In this document: in pieces, positions 33,434-43,031 of the stretch
How positions within the stretch are numbered: the stretch's first letter is position 1
Layout of the letters: each line of letters opens with the position of its first letter
Source of the DNA: Pseudomonas lini
GTDB taxonomy: Bacteria; Pseudomonadota; Gammaproteobacteria; Pseudomonadales; Pseudomonadaceae
Length of the DNA stretch: 64,000 nt
Reading direction: 5' to 3'
NCBI RefSeq assembly: GCF_030812475.1
Contig: NZ_JAUSSR010000002.1
Location: 496,001-560,000 of the forward strand
Notes under the pieces: model-generated
The model's database searches: none
Told to the model about the DNA's origin: nothing
Seen by the model: only the letters and a program-made list of their open reading frames with translations
Made by a program: the position numbers and the translations under genes

Positions 33434-35266
33434 TTGAAGCGTCCCCTCCTCCTGTTCCTGATCAGCCTGGCCTTGAGCTCCCCCGCAAGCGCGACAATCA
33501 GCGAAAGCCATGGTTATGCGCAGTTCGGCACGCTCAAGTACCCGGCCAGATTTACCCACTTCGACTGGGTCAACCCGCAAGCGCCCAAGGGCGGTACGTT
33601 GCGGGTGATGGCGTTTGGCACTTTCGATACGCTCAACCCTTATACTTTCAAGGGTTCGAGCCCGGTCTCCACGCCGAATTTCCTGCAATACGGCATCAAC
33701 GAGCTCAACGAAACACTGATGGTCGGCACCGGCCAGTACGCGCCTTCCGGCGACGAACCGACGTCCAGTTATGGCTTGATCGCGCAATCGGTGGAATACA
33801 GCGAGGACCGCAGTTGGGTAGTGTTCAACCTTCGCCCGCAAGCGCGCTTCCACGATGGCTCGCCGATTACCGCGTACGACGTCGCGTTTTCCTACCGCCT
33901 GCTGCTCAAGGAAGGTCATCCGCAGTACCGCACCAACCTTCAGGAAGTGCTGCGAGTCGACATCCTCAACCCGCAGCGCATCCGCTTTGTCTTCAAGCGT
34001 GCCGGCAACCCCTTGCTGATCCTGCGCCTGGGCGAGTTGCCGGTGCTGCCGCAACATTACTGGAAAGGCCGCGACTTCAAGGCCACCACCTTCGAACCGC
34101 CCCTGGGCAGCGGCCCCTATCGCGTTACCGCGGTCACGCCCGGACGGCAGATCGTGTTCGAGCGGGTCAAGGATTACTGGGGCAAGGACCTGCCGGTCAA
34201 TCGCGGCAAGTACAATGTCGACCGCATGGAAGTCGAGTTTTACCGTGACAGCGACGTCGCGTTCGAAGCCTTCAAGGCCGGCGAGTTCGACATCTACATC
34301 GAACATCAGGCGAAAAACTGGCAAAACGGCTACAACTTCCCCGCGGTGCGCCGCGGCGAGGTAATCAAGGCGCAGATCCCGCACCAGATCCCGACCCAGA
34401 CCCAGGGCCTGTTCATGAACAGCCGGCGCCCGACCTTCGCCGACGCCAGGGCCCGTGAAGCCCTGGGGATGATGTTCGATTTCGAGTGGACCAATCGCAC
34501 GCTGTTCAGCGGCGCCTACAAGCGCGCGCTGAGCTACTACCCCAACAGCGAATTCTCGGCCACGGGCCTGCCGGTCGGCCATGAATGGCTGATGCTCAAA
34601 CCGTATCGCGAGCAGCTACCGGCCAGGCTGCTCACAGAGCCGTTCAGCTTGCCGCAGACCCAAGGCCGTGGCATCCCTCGGGAAACCCTGCGCAAGGCCC
34701 TGAGCCTGCTGGCCGAGGCCGGCTGGAAGCTCAATGGCCAACGGCTGCAGAACGCCGCCGGTCAACCGTTGCGCCTGGAGATCCTGCTGGTCAACCCGAA
34801 CCTGGAACGCATCCTTCAACCCTACGTGGAAAACCTCGCCAGCATCGGCATCGACGCCCGCCTGCGCACGGTCGATCGCGCCCAGTACAAGCAACGCCTC
34901 GATCAGTTCGATTTCGACATGATCCTGATGACCCTCAACCAGACCCTCAGCCCGGGCCTGGAGCAATGGCAGTACTTTCATTCCAGCCAGGTCGGTGTCA
35001 AGGGCAGCAAAAACTACGCGGGCATCGCCAACCCGGTGGTCGACCACTTGCTCGAACAATTGCTTGCCGCAAAGACCCGCGACGAACAGGTCGCCGCCGG
35101 CAAGGCGCTGGACCGGGTGCTGCTGTGGCAGCACTACATCATTCCCAACTGGTACCTCAATTATCACCGCCTGGCCTACCGCAACCGGTTAGCCTTTGTC
35201 ACCACGCCGCCCTACACCCTGGGCCTGAGCGCGTGGTGGCTGAAATCTTCGGAGAAGGATCGATGA
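33434..35266 (+). CDS. nppA1: Peptide ABC transporter substrate-binding protein (first copy)
   Basis: A 610-residue periplasmic protein of the SBP family 5 (YejA-like), with signal peptide LLLFLISLALSSPASA. Family motifs include the GTLRVMAFGTFDTLNPYTFK segment near residue 55 and RFHDGSPITAYDVAFSY. The start is a TTG at 33434; there is no better ATG and the signal peptide begins at once. It overlaps the next gene by four bases (ATGA). The five-gene set resembles nppA1A2BCD of P. aeruginosa, which I recall as taking up peptidyl-nucleoside antibiotics and similar peptides. Its ligand here is inferred. Confidence 0.85.
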   Translation: MKRPLLLFLISLALSSPASATISESHGYAQFGTLKYPARFTHFDWVNPQAPKGGTLRVMAFGTFDTLNPYTFKGSSPVSTPNFLQYGINELNETLMVGTGQYAPSGDEPTSSYGLIAQSVEYSEDRSWVVFNLRPQARFHDGSPITAYDVAFSYRLLLKEGHPQYRTNLQEVLRVDILNPQRIRFVFKRAGNPLLILRLGELPVLPQHYWKGRDFKATTFEPPLGSGPYRVTAVTPGRQIVFERVKDYWGKDLPVNRGKYNVDRMEVEFYRDSDVAFEAFKAGEFDIYIEHQAKNWQNGYNFPAVRRGEVIKAQIPHQIPTQTQGLFMNSRRPTFADARAREALGMMFDFEWTNRTLFSGAYKRALSYYPNSEFSATGLPVGHEWLMLKPYREQLPARLLTEPFSLPQTQGRGIPRETLRKALSLLAEAGWKLNGQRLQNAAGQPLRLEILLVNPNLERILQPYVENLASIGIDARLRTVDRAQYKQRLDQFDFDMILMTLNQTLSPGLEQWQYFHSSQVGVKGSKNYAGIANPVVDHLLEQLLAAKTRDEQVAAGKALDRVLLWQHYIIPNWYLNYHRLAYRNRLAFVTTPPYTLGLSAWWLKSSEKDR

Positions 35267-37104
35267 AATCCGTACATGCCCTGCTGGTGCAGGCCAGCGG
35301 CCTGTTGTTCGCCGGGCTGGCCTGCGCCGCCCCGCAACATGCCCTGACCTTGTACAACGAGCCGCCAAAATACCCGGCCGACTTCCAGCATTTCGATTAC
35401 GTGAACCCGGACGCGCCCAAGGGCGGGATTTTCCGCCAGGCCGGGTTCGGCGGCTTCGACAGCCTCAATCCGTTCATCGGCAAGGGTGTCCCGGCCGACG
35501 ACATCGGCATGATCTATGACACCCTGGCCAAACAGGGCCTGGACGAACCGTTCACCGAGTACGGTCTGGTCGCCGGCAAGATCGAGAAAGCCCCGGACAA
35601 CAGCTGGGTGCGCTTTTACCTGCGTCCCGAAGCGCACTTCCATGACGGCCATCCGATCCGCGCCGAAGACGTGGTGTTCAGCTTCGAAACCCTGACCCGG
35701 GACGGCGCGCCGCTTTACCGCGGTTACTACAGCGATGTTGCCGAAGTGATCGCCGAAGACCCGCTCAAGGTGCTGTTCAAATTCAAGCACAACAACAACC
35801 GCGAACTGCCGCTGATCCTCGGCCAGTTGCCGGTGCTGCCCAAGCACTGGTGGGCCGGTCGCGACTTCAACAAGGGCAACCTGGAACTGCCGCTGGGCAG
35901 CGGCCCGTACAAGGTCAGTGAAGTGAAAGCCGGACGCTCGGTACGCTATGAGCGGGTCAAGGATTACTGGGGCAAGGACCTGCCGGTCAACCGCGGGTTC
36001 TACAACTTCGACGTCATGACCACCGACTATTACCGCGACAACACCGTGGCCCTGGAAGCACTGAAGGCCGGGCAGTTCGATTACTGGCTGGAGATGGCCG
36101 CGAAGAACTGGGCCAACGCCTACAACATCCCGGCCGTCACCGAGGGCCGCTTGATCAAGGAACAGATTCCCAACGGCAACCCCACCGGTATGCAAGGCTT
36201 TGTATTCAACCTGCGGCGCCCGGTGTTCCAGGACCTGCGAGTGCGCCAGGCCCTGACCCTGTTGCTGGACTTCGAATGGACCAACAAGCAACTGTTCAAC
36301 GGCGCCTATGCGCGCACCCGCAGTTACTTCGAAAACTCGGAAATGGCCGCCAGCGGCCTGCCGGACGCCGATCAACTGGCAATTCTCGACCCGTTCCGCG
36401 GCAAGGTGCCCGAGCAGGTCTTCAGCGAGGCGTTCGAGAACCCGGTCACCGATGGCAGCGGCATGATCCGCGCGCAGCAACGCAAAGCCTATCAACTGTT
36501 GCAAGAAGCCGGCTGGCGGATCGTCGACGACAAGATGGTGGACGCCACCGGCAAACCGGTGACGATTGAATTCCTGCTGGCCCAGACCGAATTCGAGCGG
36601 GTGCTGCTGCCGTTCAAGCGCAACCTGAGCGATCTGGGCATCGACCTGGTGATCCGCCGGGTCGACGTCTCGCAGTACATCAACCGGGTACGTTCGCGGG
36701 ACTTCGACATGATCGTCGGCAGCTTCCCTCAGTCCAACTCACCGGGCAACGAACAGCGCGAGTTCTGGATGTCCGCCGCCGCCGACAAACCCGGCAGTCG
36801 CAATTCCATGGGCCTGAAAGACCCGGTGGTGGACCAGTTGGTCGAGCAACTGATCAACGCTGACTCGCGGCAAAGCCTGGTGGCCCACGCCCGCGCCCTG
36901 GACCGGGTGCTGCAATGGGGCTACTACGTGATTCCCAACTGGCACATCAAGACCTGGCGCGTGGCCTACTGGAACCACATCGGCCACCCGGACACCTCGC
37001 CCAAGTACGACATCGGCATCACCACCTGGTGGGTCAAGCCCTACGCGAAACCTGCGGTAGAAATCGAAACCAAACTGCAAGCCGACCCTGCGGGCACGGA
37101 GTAA
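35263..37104 (+). CDS. nppA2: Peptide ABC transporter substrate-binding protein (second copy)
   Basis: A 613-residue paralogue of the preceding gene, sharing blocks such as [27 protein letters not shown] and [15 protein letters not shown] signal peptide ([16 protein letters not shown]) directs export. The ATG at 35263 is within the stop of nppA1, so the two binding proteins are translationally coupled. Tandem non-identical binding proteins sharing one permease can widen the range of peptides imported. The large in-frame extension to 34585 lies inside nppA1 and is not used. Confidence 0.88.
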   Translation: MKSVHALLVQASGLLFAGLACAAPQHALTLYNEPPKYPADFQHFDYVNPDAPKGGIFRQAGFGGFDSLNPFIGKGVPADDIGMIYDTLAKQGLDEPFTEYGLVAGKIEKAPDNSWVRFYLRPEAHFHDGHPIRAEDVVFSFETLTRDGAPLYRGYYSDVAEVIAEDPLKVLFKFKHNNNRELPLILGQLPVLPKHWWAGRDFNKGNLELPLGSGPYKVSEVKAGRSVRYERVKDYWGKDLPVNRGFYNFDVMTTDYYRDNTVALEALKAGQFDYWLEMAAKNWANAYNIPAVTEGRLIKEQIPNGNPTGMQGFVFNLRRPVFQDLRVRQALTLLLDFEWTNKQLFNGAYARTRSYFENSEMAASGLPDADQLAILDPFRGKVPEQVFSEAFENPVTDGSGMIRAQQRKAYQLLQEAGWRIVDDKMVDATGKPVTIEFLLAQTEFERVLLPFKRNLSDLGIDLVIRRVDVSQYINRVRSRDFDMIVGSFPQSNSPGNEQREFWMSAAADKPGSRNSMGLKDPVVDQLVEQLINADSRQSLVAHARALDRVLQWGYYVIPNWHIKTWRVAYWNHIGHPDTSPKYDIGITTWWVKPYAKPAVEIETKLQADPAGTE

Positions 37105-37108
37105 TCAG

Positions 37109-38182
37109 ATGCTGGCGTATATTTTTCGGCGACTGCTGCTGATCATCCCGACCTTGCTCGGCATTTTGCTGATCAACTTCGTGATCATCCAGGCCGCCCC
37201 CGGCGGGCCGGTGGAACAGATGATCGCCAAGCTCGAAGGCTTCGAAGGCGCCACCAGCCGCATCGCCGGCGGCGGCGCCGAAGTCTCGGTGGCCGGTTCG
37301 GCCTATCGTGGTGCGCAAGGCCTGGACCCGGCACTGGTCAAGGAAATCGAGCACATGTACGGTTTCGACAAGTCGGCACCGGAACGCTTGTGGATCATGA
37401 TCAAGAACTACGCCACCCTTGATTTCGGCGACAGCTTCTTCCGCGACGCCAAGGTCATCGACCTGATCAAGGAAAAGATGCCGGTGTCGATCTCCCTCGG
37501 GTTATGGAGCACGCTGATCATGTACCTGGTGTCGATCCCCCTGGGGATCGCCAAGGCCACGCGCCACGGCAGCCACTTCGACGTCTGGACCAGCTCATTG
37601 ATCATCGTCGGTTATGCGATCCCGGCCTTCCTGTTCGCCATCCTGCTGATCGTGCTGTTCGCCGGTGGCAGCTACCTTGACTGGTTCCCGTTGCGCGGCC
37701 TGACCTCGAACAACTTCGACGAGCTGAGCATGGGCGGCAAAATCCTCGACTACTTCTGGCACCTGGCCTTGCCCGTGACCGCACTGGTGATCGGCAACTT
37801 TGCGACCATGACCCTGCTGACCAAAAACAGCTTCCTCGATGAAATCAACAAACAGTACGTGGTCACCGCCAAGGCCAAGGGCCTGACCAACCACCGGGTG
37901 CTCTATGGCCACGTGTTCCGCAACGCCATGCTGCTGGTGATCGCCGGGTTCCCGTCGGCGTTCATCGGCATCTTCTTCACCGGCTCGTTGCTGGTGGAAG
38001 TGATCTTCTCCCTCGACGGCCTCGGGCTGATGAGTTTTGAAGCGGCGATCAATCGCGACTACCCGGTGGTCTTTGGCACGTTGTTCATCTTCACCCTGCT
38101 GGGACTGGTGGTGAAACTGATCGGCGACCTCACCTACACCTTCGTCGATCCGCGCATCGACTTCGAAAGCCGGGAGCATTGA
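37109..38182 (+). CDS. nppB: Peptide ABC transporter permease, YejB type
   Basis: A 357-residue inner-membrane permease with about six helices and the binding-protein-dependent transport motif ([20 protein letters not shown], near residue 250) that docks on the ATPase. A loop of about 60 residues after the first helix ([16 protein letters not shown]) is typical of YejB rather than OppB. It begins 5 bp after nppA2 with a ggag ribosome site. Confidence 0.9.
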   Translation: MLAYIFRRLLLIIPTLLGILLINFVIIQAAPGGPVEQMIAKLEGFEGATSRIAGGGAEVSVAGSAYRGAQGLDPALVKEIEHMYGFDKSAPERLWIMIKNYATLDFGDSFFRDAKVIDLIKEKMPVSISLGLWSTLIMYLVSIPLGIAKATRHGSHFDVWTSSLIIVGYAIPAFLFAILLIVLFAGGSYLDWFPLRGLTSNNFDELSMGGKILDYFWHLALPVTALVIGNFATMTLLTKNSFLDEINKQYVVTAKAKGLTNHRVLYGHVFRNAMLLVIAGFPSAFIGIFFTGSLLVEVIFSLDGLGLMSFEAAINRDYPVVFGTLFIFTLLGLVVKLIGDLTYTFVDPRIDFESREH

Positions 38183-38183
38183 G

Positions 38184-39203
38184 ATGAACCTGTCCCCGCT
38201 CAATCGCCGGCGTTTCGAACTGTTCAAGGCCAACAAGCGTGGCTGGTGGTCGCTGTGGCTGTTCCTGGTGCTATTTGGCCTGAGCCTGGGTGCCGAGCTG
38301 ATCGCCAACGACAAGCCGCTGGTGGTGCACTACGACGACGGCTGGTACTTCCCGGCACTCAAGCGTTATCCGGAAACCGCGTTCGGCGGCGAATTCCCGC
38401 TGGAAGCCAACTACAAGAGCCCCTACATCCGCGAACTGCTCAAGGCCAGGGACGCCTGGGTGCTGTGGGCGCCGATCCCCTACAGCTACCAGAGCATCAA
38501 CTACGACCTGAAAGTCCCGGCCCCGGCGCCGCCTTCGACCGACAACCTGCTCGGCACCGACGACCAGGGCCGCGACGTGTTGGCCCGGGTGATTTACGGC
38601 TTCCGGATTTCGGTGTTGTTTGCCCTGACCCTGACGATCCTGAGCTCGATCATCGGCGTGATTGCCGGCGCACTGCAGGGCTTCTACGGCGGCTGGGTAG
38701 ACCTGGCCGGGCAGCGATTCCTCGAGATCTGGTCCGGTCTGCCGGTGCTGTACCTGCTGATCATCCTTGCCAGTTTCGTCCAGCCGAACTTCTGGTGGCT
38801 GCTGGGGATCATGCTGCTGTTCTCGTGGATGAGCCTGGTGGACGTGGTGCGTGCCGAGTTCCTGCGCGGGCGCAACCTTGAATACGTGCGTGCGGCGCGA
38901 GCCCTGGGGATGCAGAATGGTGCGATCATGTTCCGCCATATCCTGCCCAACGCCATGGTCTCGACCATGACCTTCATGCCGTTCATCCTGACCGGCGCCA
39001 TCGGCACCCTGACCGCCCTCGACTTCCTGGGCTTCGGCTTGCCACCGGGCGCGCCGTCCCTGGGTGAGCTGGTGGCCCAGGGCAAATCCAACCTGCAGGC
39101 GCCGTGGCTGGGCATGAGCGCGTTTGCAGTACTGGCGTTGATGTTGAGTTTGCTGGTGTTCATCGGCGAGTCCGCTCGCGATGCCTTCGACCCGAGGAAG
39201 TGA
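38184..39203 (+). CDS. nppC: Peptide ABC transporter permease, YejE type
   Basis: A 339-residue second permease. It has a first helix near residue 25, a periplasmic loop (RYPETAFGGEFPLEANYKSP) characteristic of YejE, then five helices and the ATPase-docking motif EYVRAARALGMQNGAIMFRH. It starts two bases after nppB and ends one base before nppD, so the operon is tightly packed. Confidence 0.9.
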   Translation: MNLSPLNRRRFELFKANKRGWWSLWLFLVLFGLSLGAELIANDKPLVVHYDDGWYFPALKRYPETAFGGEFPLEANYKSPYIRELLKARDAWVLWAPIPYSYQSINYDLKVPAPAPPSTDNLLGTDDQGRDVLARVIYGFRISVLFALTLTILSSIIGVIAGALQGFYGGWVDLAGQRFLEIWSGLPVLYLLIILASFVQPNFWWLLGIMLLFSWMSLVDVVRAEFLRGRNLEYVRAARALGMQNGAIMFRHILPNAMVSTMTFMPFILTGAIGTLTALDFLGFGLPPGAPSLGELVAQGKSNLQAPWLGMSAFAVLALMLSLLVFIGESARDAFDPRK

Positions 39204-39204
39204 A

Positions 39205-40815
39205 ATGAATCAGGACAATCTGATCGAAGTGCGCGACCTGGCCGTCGAATTTGTCGTCGGCGAGCGCGTCCAGCGGGTGGTCGAAGGCGTCAGCTTTGAC
39301 ATCAAGCGAGGCGAAACCCTGGCCCTGGTGGGCGAAAGCGGCTCAGGCAAATCGGTGACCGCGCACTCGATACTGCGCCTGCTGCCCTACCCGCTGGCCC
39401 GGCATCCGTCCGGCACTATCGAGTATTCCGGGCGAAACCTGTTGAGCCTGAAAGAAAAAACCATCCGCCACATCCGCGGCAACCGGATCGCGATGATCTT
39501 CCAGGAGCCGATGACCTCGCTCAATCCGCTGCATTCGATCGAGAAGCAGATCAACGAGGTGCTGGGCATCCACAAAGGCCTGATCGGCAAAGTCGCGACC
39601 AAACGCACCCTGGAGCTGCTGGAGATGGTCGGCATCCCGGAGCCCGAGAAGCGGCTCAAAGCCCTGCCCCATGAACTGTCCGGCGGCCAGCGCCAACGGG
39701 TAATGATCGCCATGGCCCTGGCCAACGAGCCGGAATTGCTGATCGCCGACGAACCGACCACCGCGCTGGATGTGACGGTTCAACTGAAAATCCTCGAATT
39801 GCTCAAGGAACTGCAGGCCCGTCTGGGCATGGCGCTGCTGTTGATCAGTCACGATTTGAACCTTGTGCGAAGAATTGCGCATCGCGTATGTGTCATGCAG
39901 CGTGGTTGCATCGTCGAACAGGCATCGTGCGAAGAGTTGTTCCGCGCGCCGCAGCATCCTTACACACGGGAACTGCTGGCAGCGGAGCCCAGCGGGACGC
40001 CGGCGACCAATGTGATTGGCCCGCCATTGCTGCAGGTCGAGGACCTGAAAGTCTGGTTCCCGATCAAGAAAGGCTTGCTGAAAAAGACCGTGGATCACAT
40101 CAAGGCGGTCGACGGCATCAATTTCAGCCTGCCCCAGGGCCAGACCCTGGGGATTGTGGGAGAAAGCGGTTCCGGCAAATCGACCCTCGGCCTGGCGATT
40201 CTGCGGCTGATCGTTAGCACAGGCGGGATCCGTTTCGAAGGCAAGCAGCTAGACTGCCTGACGCAGCAACAGGTTCGACCGTTGCGCCGGGAGATGCAGG
40301 TGGTGTTCCAGGACCCCTTCGGCAGCTTGAGCCCGCGGATGTGCGTGAGCCAGATCGTCGGCGAAGGCCTGCGTATCCACAAGATGGGCACTGAGGCAGA
40401 ACAGGAACAAGCGATTATTGCGGCACTCAAGGAGGTAGGGCTGGACCCGGAAACCCGGAACCGCTACCCCCACGAATTTTCCGGCGGGCAACGGCAGAGA
40501 ATCGCCATTGCCCGGGCATTGGTGTTAAAACCGGCGTTGATTCTGCTGGACGAGCCGACCTCGGCCCTCGACCGCACCGTGCAACGCCAGGTGGTGGAGC
40601 TTTTACGATCACTGCAAACCAAGTACAACCTGACGTATCTGTTTATCAGCCATGACCTGGCTGTCGTCAAGGCGCTGAGTCACCAGCTGATGGTGGTCAA
40701 GCAGGGCCAAGTGGTCGAACAGGGGGACGCGCAAAGTATTTTTGCCGCCCCCAAACATCCGTATACACAGCAGTTGCTGGAAGCCGCTTTCCTGGCACCA
40801 GCCACTGCGCAATAA
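39205..40815 (+). CDS. nppD: Peptide ABC transporter ATP-binding protein, two NBDs (YejF type)
   Basis: A 536-residue fused double ATPase. Each half has a Walker A (GESGSGKS near 42 and again near 320), a signature LSGGQRQRV or FSGGQRQRI, and a Walker B ([24 protein letters not shown]). Each also carries the C-terminal oligopeptide-transporter extension ([16 protein letters not shown]). It powers the NppBC channel from the cytosol. The start ATG is at 39205, one base after the nppC stop. The next gene, fabI, follows by 22 bp. Confidence 0.92.
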   Translation: MNQDNLIEVRDLAVEFVVGERVQRVVEGVSFDIKRGETLALVGESGSGKSVTAHSILRLLPYPLARHPSGTIEYSGRNLLSLKEKTIRHIRGNRIAMIFQEPMTSLNPLHSIEKQINEVLGIHKGLIGKVATKRTLELLEMVGIPEPEKRLKALPHELSGGQRQRVMIAMALANEPELLIADEPTTALDVTVQLKILELLKELQARLGMALLLISHDLNLVRRIAHRVCVMQRGCIVEQASCEELFRAPQHPYTRELLAAEPSGTPATNVIGPPLLQVEDLKVWFPIKKGLLKKTVDHIKAVDGINFSLPQGQTLGIVGESGSGKSTLGLAILRLIVSTGGIRFEGKQLDCLTQQQVRPLRREMQVVFQDPFGSLSPRMCVSQIVGEGLRIHKMGTEAEQEQAIIAALKEVGLDPETRNRYPHEFSGGQRQRIAIARALVLKPALILLDEPTSALDRTVQRQVVELLRSLQTKYNLTYLFISHDLAVVKALSHQLMVVKQGQVVEQGDAQSIFAAPKHPYTQQLLEAAFLAPATAQ

Positions 40816-40837
40816 CCTGAAAAGAGAGGAGCAACAC

Positions 40838-41632
40838 ATGGGTTTTCTCGCCGGTAAGCGCGTACTGATCGTCGGTGTCGCCAGCAAGCTGTCCATCGCA
40901 TCCGGCATCGCTGCCGCCATGCATCGCGAGGGCGCTGAGCTTGCCTTCACTTATCAGAACGACAAACTCAAGGGTCGTGTCGAAGAGTTCGCACAGAGCT
41001 GGGGCTCCAACCCGGACCTGTGCTTCCCGTGCGACGTGGCCAGCGATGAAGAAATCGCCAAGGTTTTCGTTGAATTGAGCAAAAAGTGGGATGGCCTGGA
41101 CTGCATCGTGCACTCCGTCGGCTTCGCCCCGGGCGACCAACTGGATGGCGACTTCACCGAAGCCACCACCCGTGAAGGTTTCCGCATCGCTCACGACATC
41201 AGCGCCTACAGCTTCGTGGCCCTGGCCAAGGCCGGTCGTGAAATGATGAAAGGCCGCAACGGCAGCCTGCTGACCCTGTCGTACCTGGGCGCCGAGCGCA
41301 CCATGCCTAACTACAACGTGATGGGCATGGCCAAGGCTTCCCTGGAAGCTGGCGTGCGTTACCTGGCCGGCTCCCTGGGCCCGGACGGCACCCGCGTGAA
41401 CTGCGTATCGGCTGGCCCGATCCGCACCCTCGCCGCCTCCGGCATCAAGAACTTCCGCAAGATGCTGGCCGCCAACGAAGCGCAAACCCCGCTGCGTCGC
41501 AACGTCACCATCGACGAAGTCGGCAACGCCGGCGCGTTCCTGTGCTCGGACCTGGCGTCCGGCATCAGCGGCGAAATCATGTACGTGGACGGTGGTTTCA
41601 ACACCACGGCCATGGGTAGCCTCGAAGAGTAA
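40838..41632 (+). CDS. fabI: Enoyl-[acyl-carrier-protein] reductase (NADH)
   Basis: A 264-residue short-chain-dehydrogenase-type enzyme that reduces trans-2-enoyl-ACP in the last step of fatty-acid elongation. It begins [20 protein letters not shown], an NADH-binding loop typical of FabI. Active-site residues Tyr149, Tyr159 and Lys166 fall in [19 protein letters not shown]. The protein is of the class inhibited by triclosan. An agagagga ribosome site precedes the ATG. It is 22 bp behind nppD, so read-through transcription from the transporter operon is likely. A strong terminator follows. Confidence 0.97.
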   Translation: MGFLAGKRVLIVGVASKLSIASGIAAAMHREGAELAFTYQNDKLKGRVEEFAQSWGSNPDLCFPCDVASDEEIAKVFVELSKKWDGLDCIVHSVGFAPGDQLDGDFTEATTREGFRIAHDISAYSFVALAKAGREMMKGRNGSLLTLSYLGAERTMPNYNVMGMAKASLEAGVRYLAGSLGPDGTRVNCVSAGPIRTLAASGIKNFRKMLAANEAQTPLRRNVTIDEVGNAGAFLCSDLASGISGEIMYVDGGFNTTAMGSLEE

Positions 41633-41647
41633 TCTTCGACTTACCAT

Positions 41648-41679
41648 AAAAAAACCCGCCTTTTGTGGCGGGTTTTTTT
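41648..41679 (+). terminator. Rho-independent terminator after fabI
   Basis: Stem cccgcc/ggcggg with a six-base loop, flanked by runs of A and T. It can also act on the converging diguanylate-cyclase gene. Confidence 0.92.
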
Positions 41680-41762
41680 ATGCCCGTAATTCTCAACCCT
41701 GACACCAATCCCCTGTGCAGGGATCAGTTGTCACCAAAAGATCAGGCTGGGAAGAACGCTTT

Positions 41763-42377
41763 TCAAAAGCCGACACTACCCTGACCCCGTACATGACCAA
41801 TCGCCTCCATCAACCCCTCGACCGTTTTATGACGCAAGGGATCGAACTCCACCTGCGCGACACTGAACTGAATATCATAGCAACGATGGACCGTGGCATT
41901 GCGCTCGTCGAGCATCTCTTCAAGCCGCGCGCGGACTCCGGCAACGTCCACTGCGCTTGACCCCGTCAGTAAAACCGCGAATTCATCCCCTCCGACCCGC
42001 CCCACCACGTCGCTCTCGCGGAACGCGATGCGCAACACATCGGCAAAGGTTTTCAGGGCGCTGTCACCTTCGCTGCGGCCGTAGAGTTCGTTGATGCGCT
42101 TGAAATAGTCGAGGTCGAAAAACAACAGGCTCGCCGGTTTTGCCAATTGCTGGCAGGCGTCCAGCCACAATTGGCCCAGTACCTGAAAGCCATGAAGGTT
42201 GGTCAGCAGCGTCAACGGGTCCATGCTCGCCACTTGCACGGCAGTCAACTGTTGTTCGAACTCGCGGGCCATCTCGCGCATCGTTTCGCGCTCCTGTACA
42301 GCGGTTTCCAGTACATTCAGACCGTGGAGGCTGTCTGCGAGCTGGCCGGTCTTGACCGATTTACCTGAAACCAACAT
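41763..42377 (-). CDS. Short cytoplasmic diguanylate cyclase (GGDEF)
   Basis: A 204-residue protein: an N-terminal helical region (about 1-50, ETAVQERETMREMAREFEQQ) followed directly by a GGDEF domain. The active-site motif GGDEF is intact. The allosteric I-site RxxD is present five residues before it (RESD then VVGRV), so product inhibition is expected. There is no membrane segment or recognised sensor domain. It would make the second messenger cyclic di-GMP. The gene stands alone between fabI and the ior-like cluster. Confidence 0.9.
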   Translation of the reverse strand: MLVSGKSVKTGQLADSLHGLNVLETAVQERETMREMAREFEQQLTAVQVASMDPLTLLTNLHGFQVLGQLWLDACQQLAKPASLLFFDLDYFKRINELYGRSEGDSALKTFADVLRIAFRESDVVGRVGGDEFAVLLTGSSAVDVAGVRARLEEMLDERNATVHRCYDIQFSVAQVEFDPLRHKTVEGLMEAIGHVRGQGSVGF

Positions 42378-42451
42378 GACTCACTCCTGTGACGGGTATG
42401 TCCTTTAGAGTCCTGCATACCGGGTTTGACTCACGATTAACAGACCGCCGG

Positions 42452-43030
42452 TCAACCGCCCTCGATGGGACAGGGTCCTCCCGCGTCCGCCCATCGCTTG
42501 AACTGGCTGACAAAAATGTCGTGCGGCACCGGCACCGGCGCGCGTCCCACGCCCGGATTCCAGCCCCAGAGCACCAGTTTGTCCTCACTGACATGCTTGA
42601 TCAGCGCGGCAAGATCGCGATCGCCATTGCTGGCGCGGTCCTTGATCATGACGCACAACCTGTCGGCCGGCAGGCCGATCCAGGCCATTTTGTGGGCCTG
42701 CGGCGGCAGGCTCCAGTGCGGCGCCCCCGGCGGCATGCCCGCGCCATAGCTGGCCGGCGGGTTGCTTTCGGCATGGCAGGTGGCACAGGGCAAACCAGCA
42801 GCGCCCTTGCCGTCCATGCCCCGCACCACATTCATCGCGTGGGGAATGCCGGCGTCGAACTGCAACGGTGAATCACCGGGTATATGGCAGTTTTGGCAGC
42901 GCGGGCTCTGGAAGACCTTTTGCACGGTATCGAACGCCTTGACCGCCTCCTTTTCATCAGCCAACACATGCTCGGCATAGGCGATCAGACCGATCAACAC
43001 CACCGTGCCCAGCAGCAGATGTCGTTTCAT
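42452..43030 (-). CDS. Periplasmic di-haem c-type cytochrome-like protein
   Basis: A 192-residue exported protein (signal LLLGTVVLIGLIAYAEHVLA) with two haem-binding motifs, CQNCH (45-49) and CATCH (82-86). It begins two bases after the stop of the molybdenum hydroxylase large subunit and is therefore in one operon with it. The likely role is to accept electrons from that enzyme and pass them to the respiratory chain. The family is not one of the well-known cytochromes, so the partner assignment is from context. Confidence 0.8.
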   Translation of the reverse strand: MKRHLLLGTVVLIGLIAYAEHVLADEKEAVKAFDTVQKVFQSPRCQNCHIPGDSPLQFDAGIPHAMNVVRGMDGKGAAGLPCATCHAESNPPASYGAGMPPGAPHWSLPPQAHKMAWIGLPADRLCVMIKDRASNGDRDLAALIKHVSEDKLVLWGWNPGVGRAPVPVPHDIFVSQFKRWADAGGPCPIEGG

Positions 43031-43031
43031 C

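Noticed and set aside
34585..37104. 839-residue reading of the second binding protein
   Set aside because: The extra N-terminus lies inside nppA1 in another frame, and a signal peptide begins at 35263.
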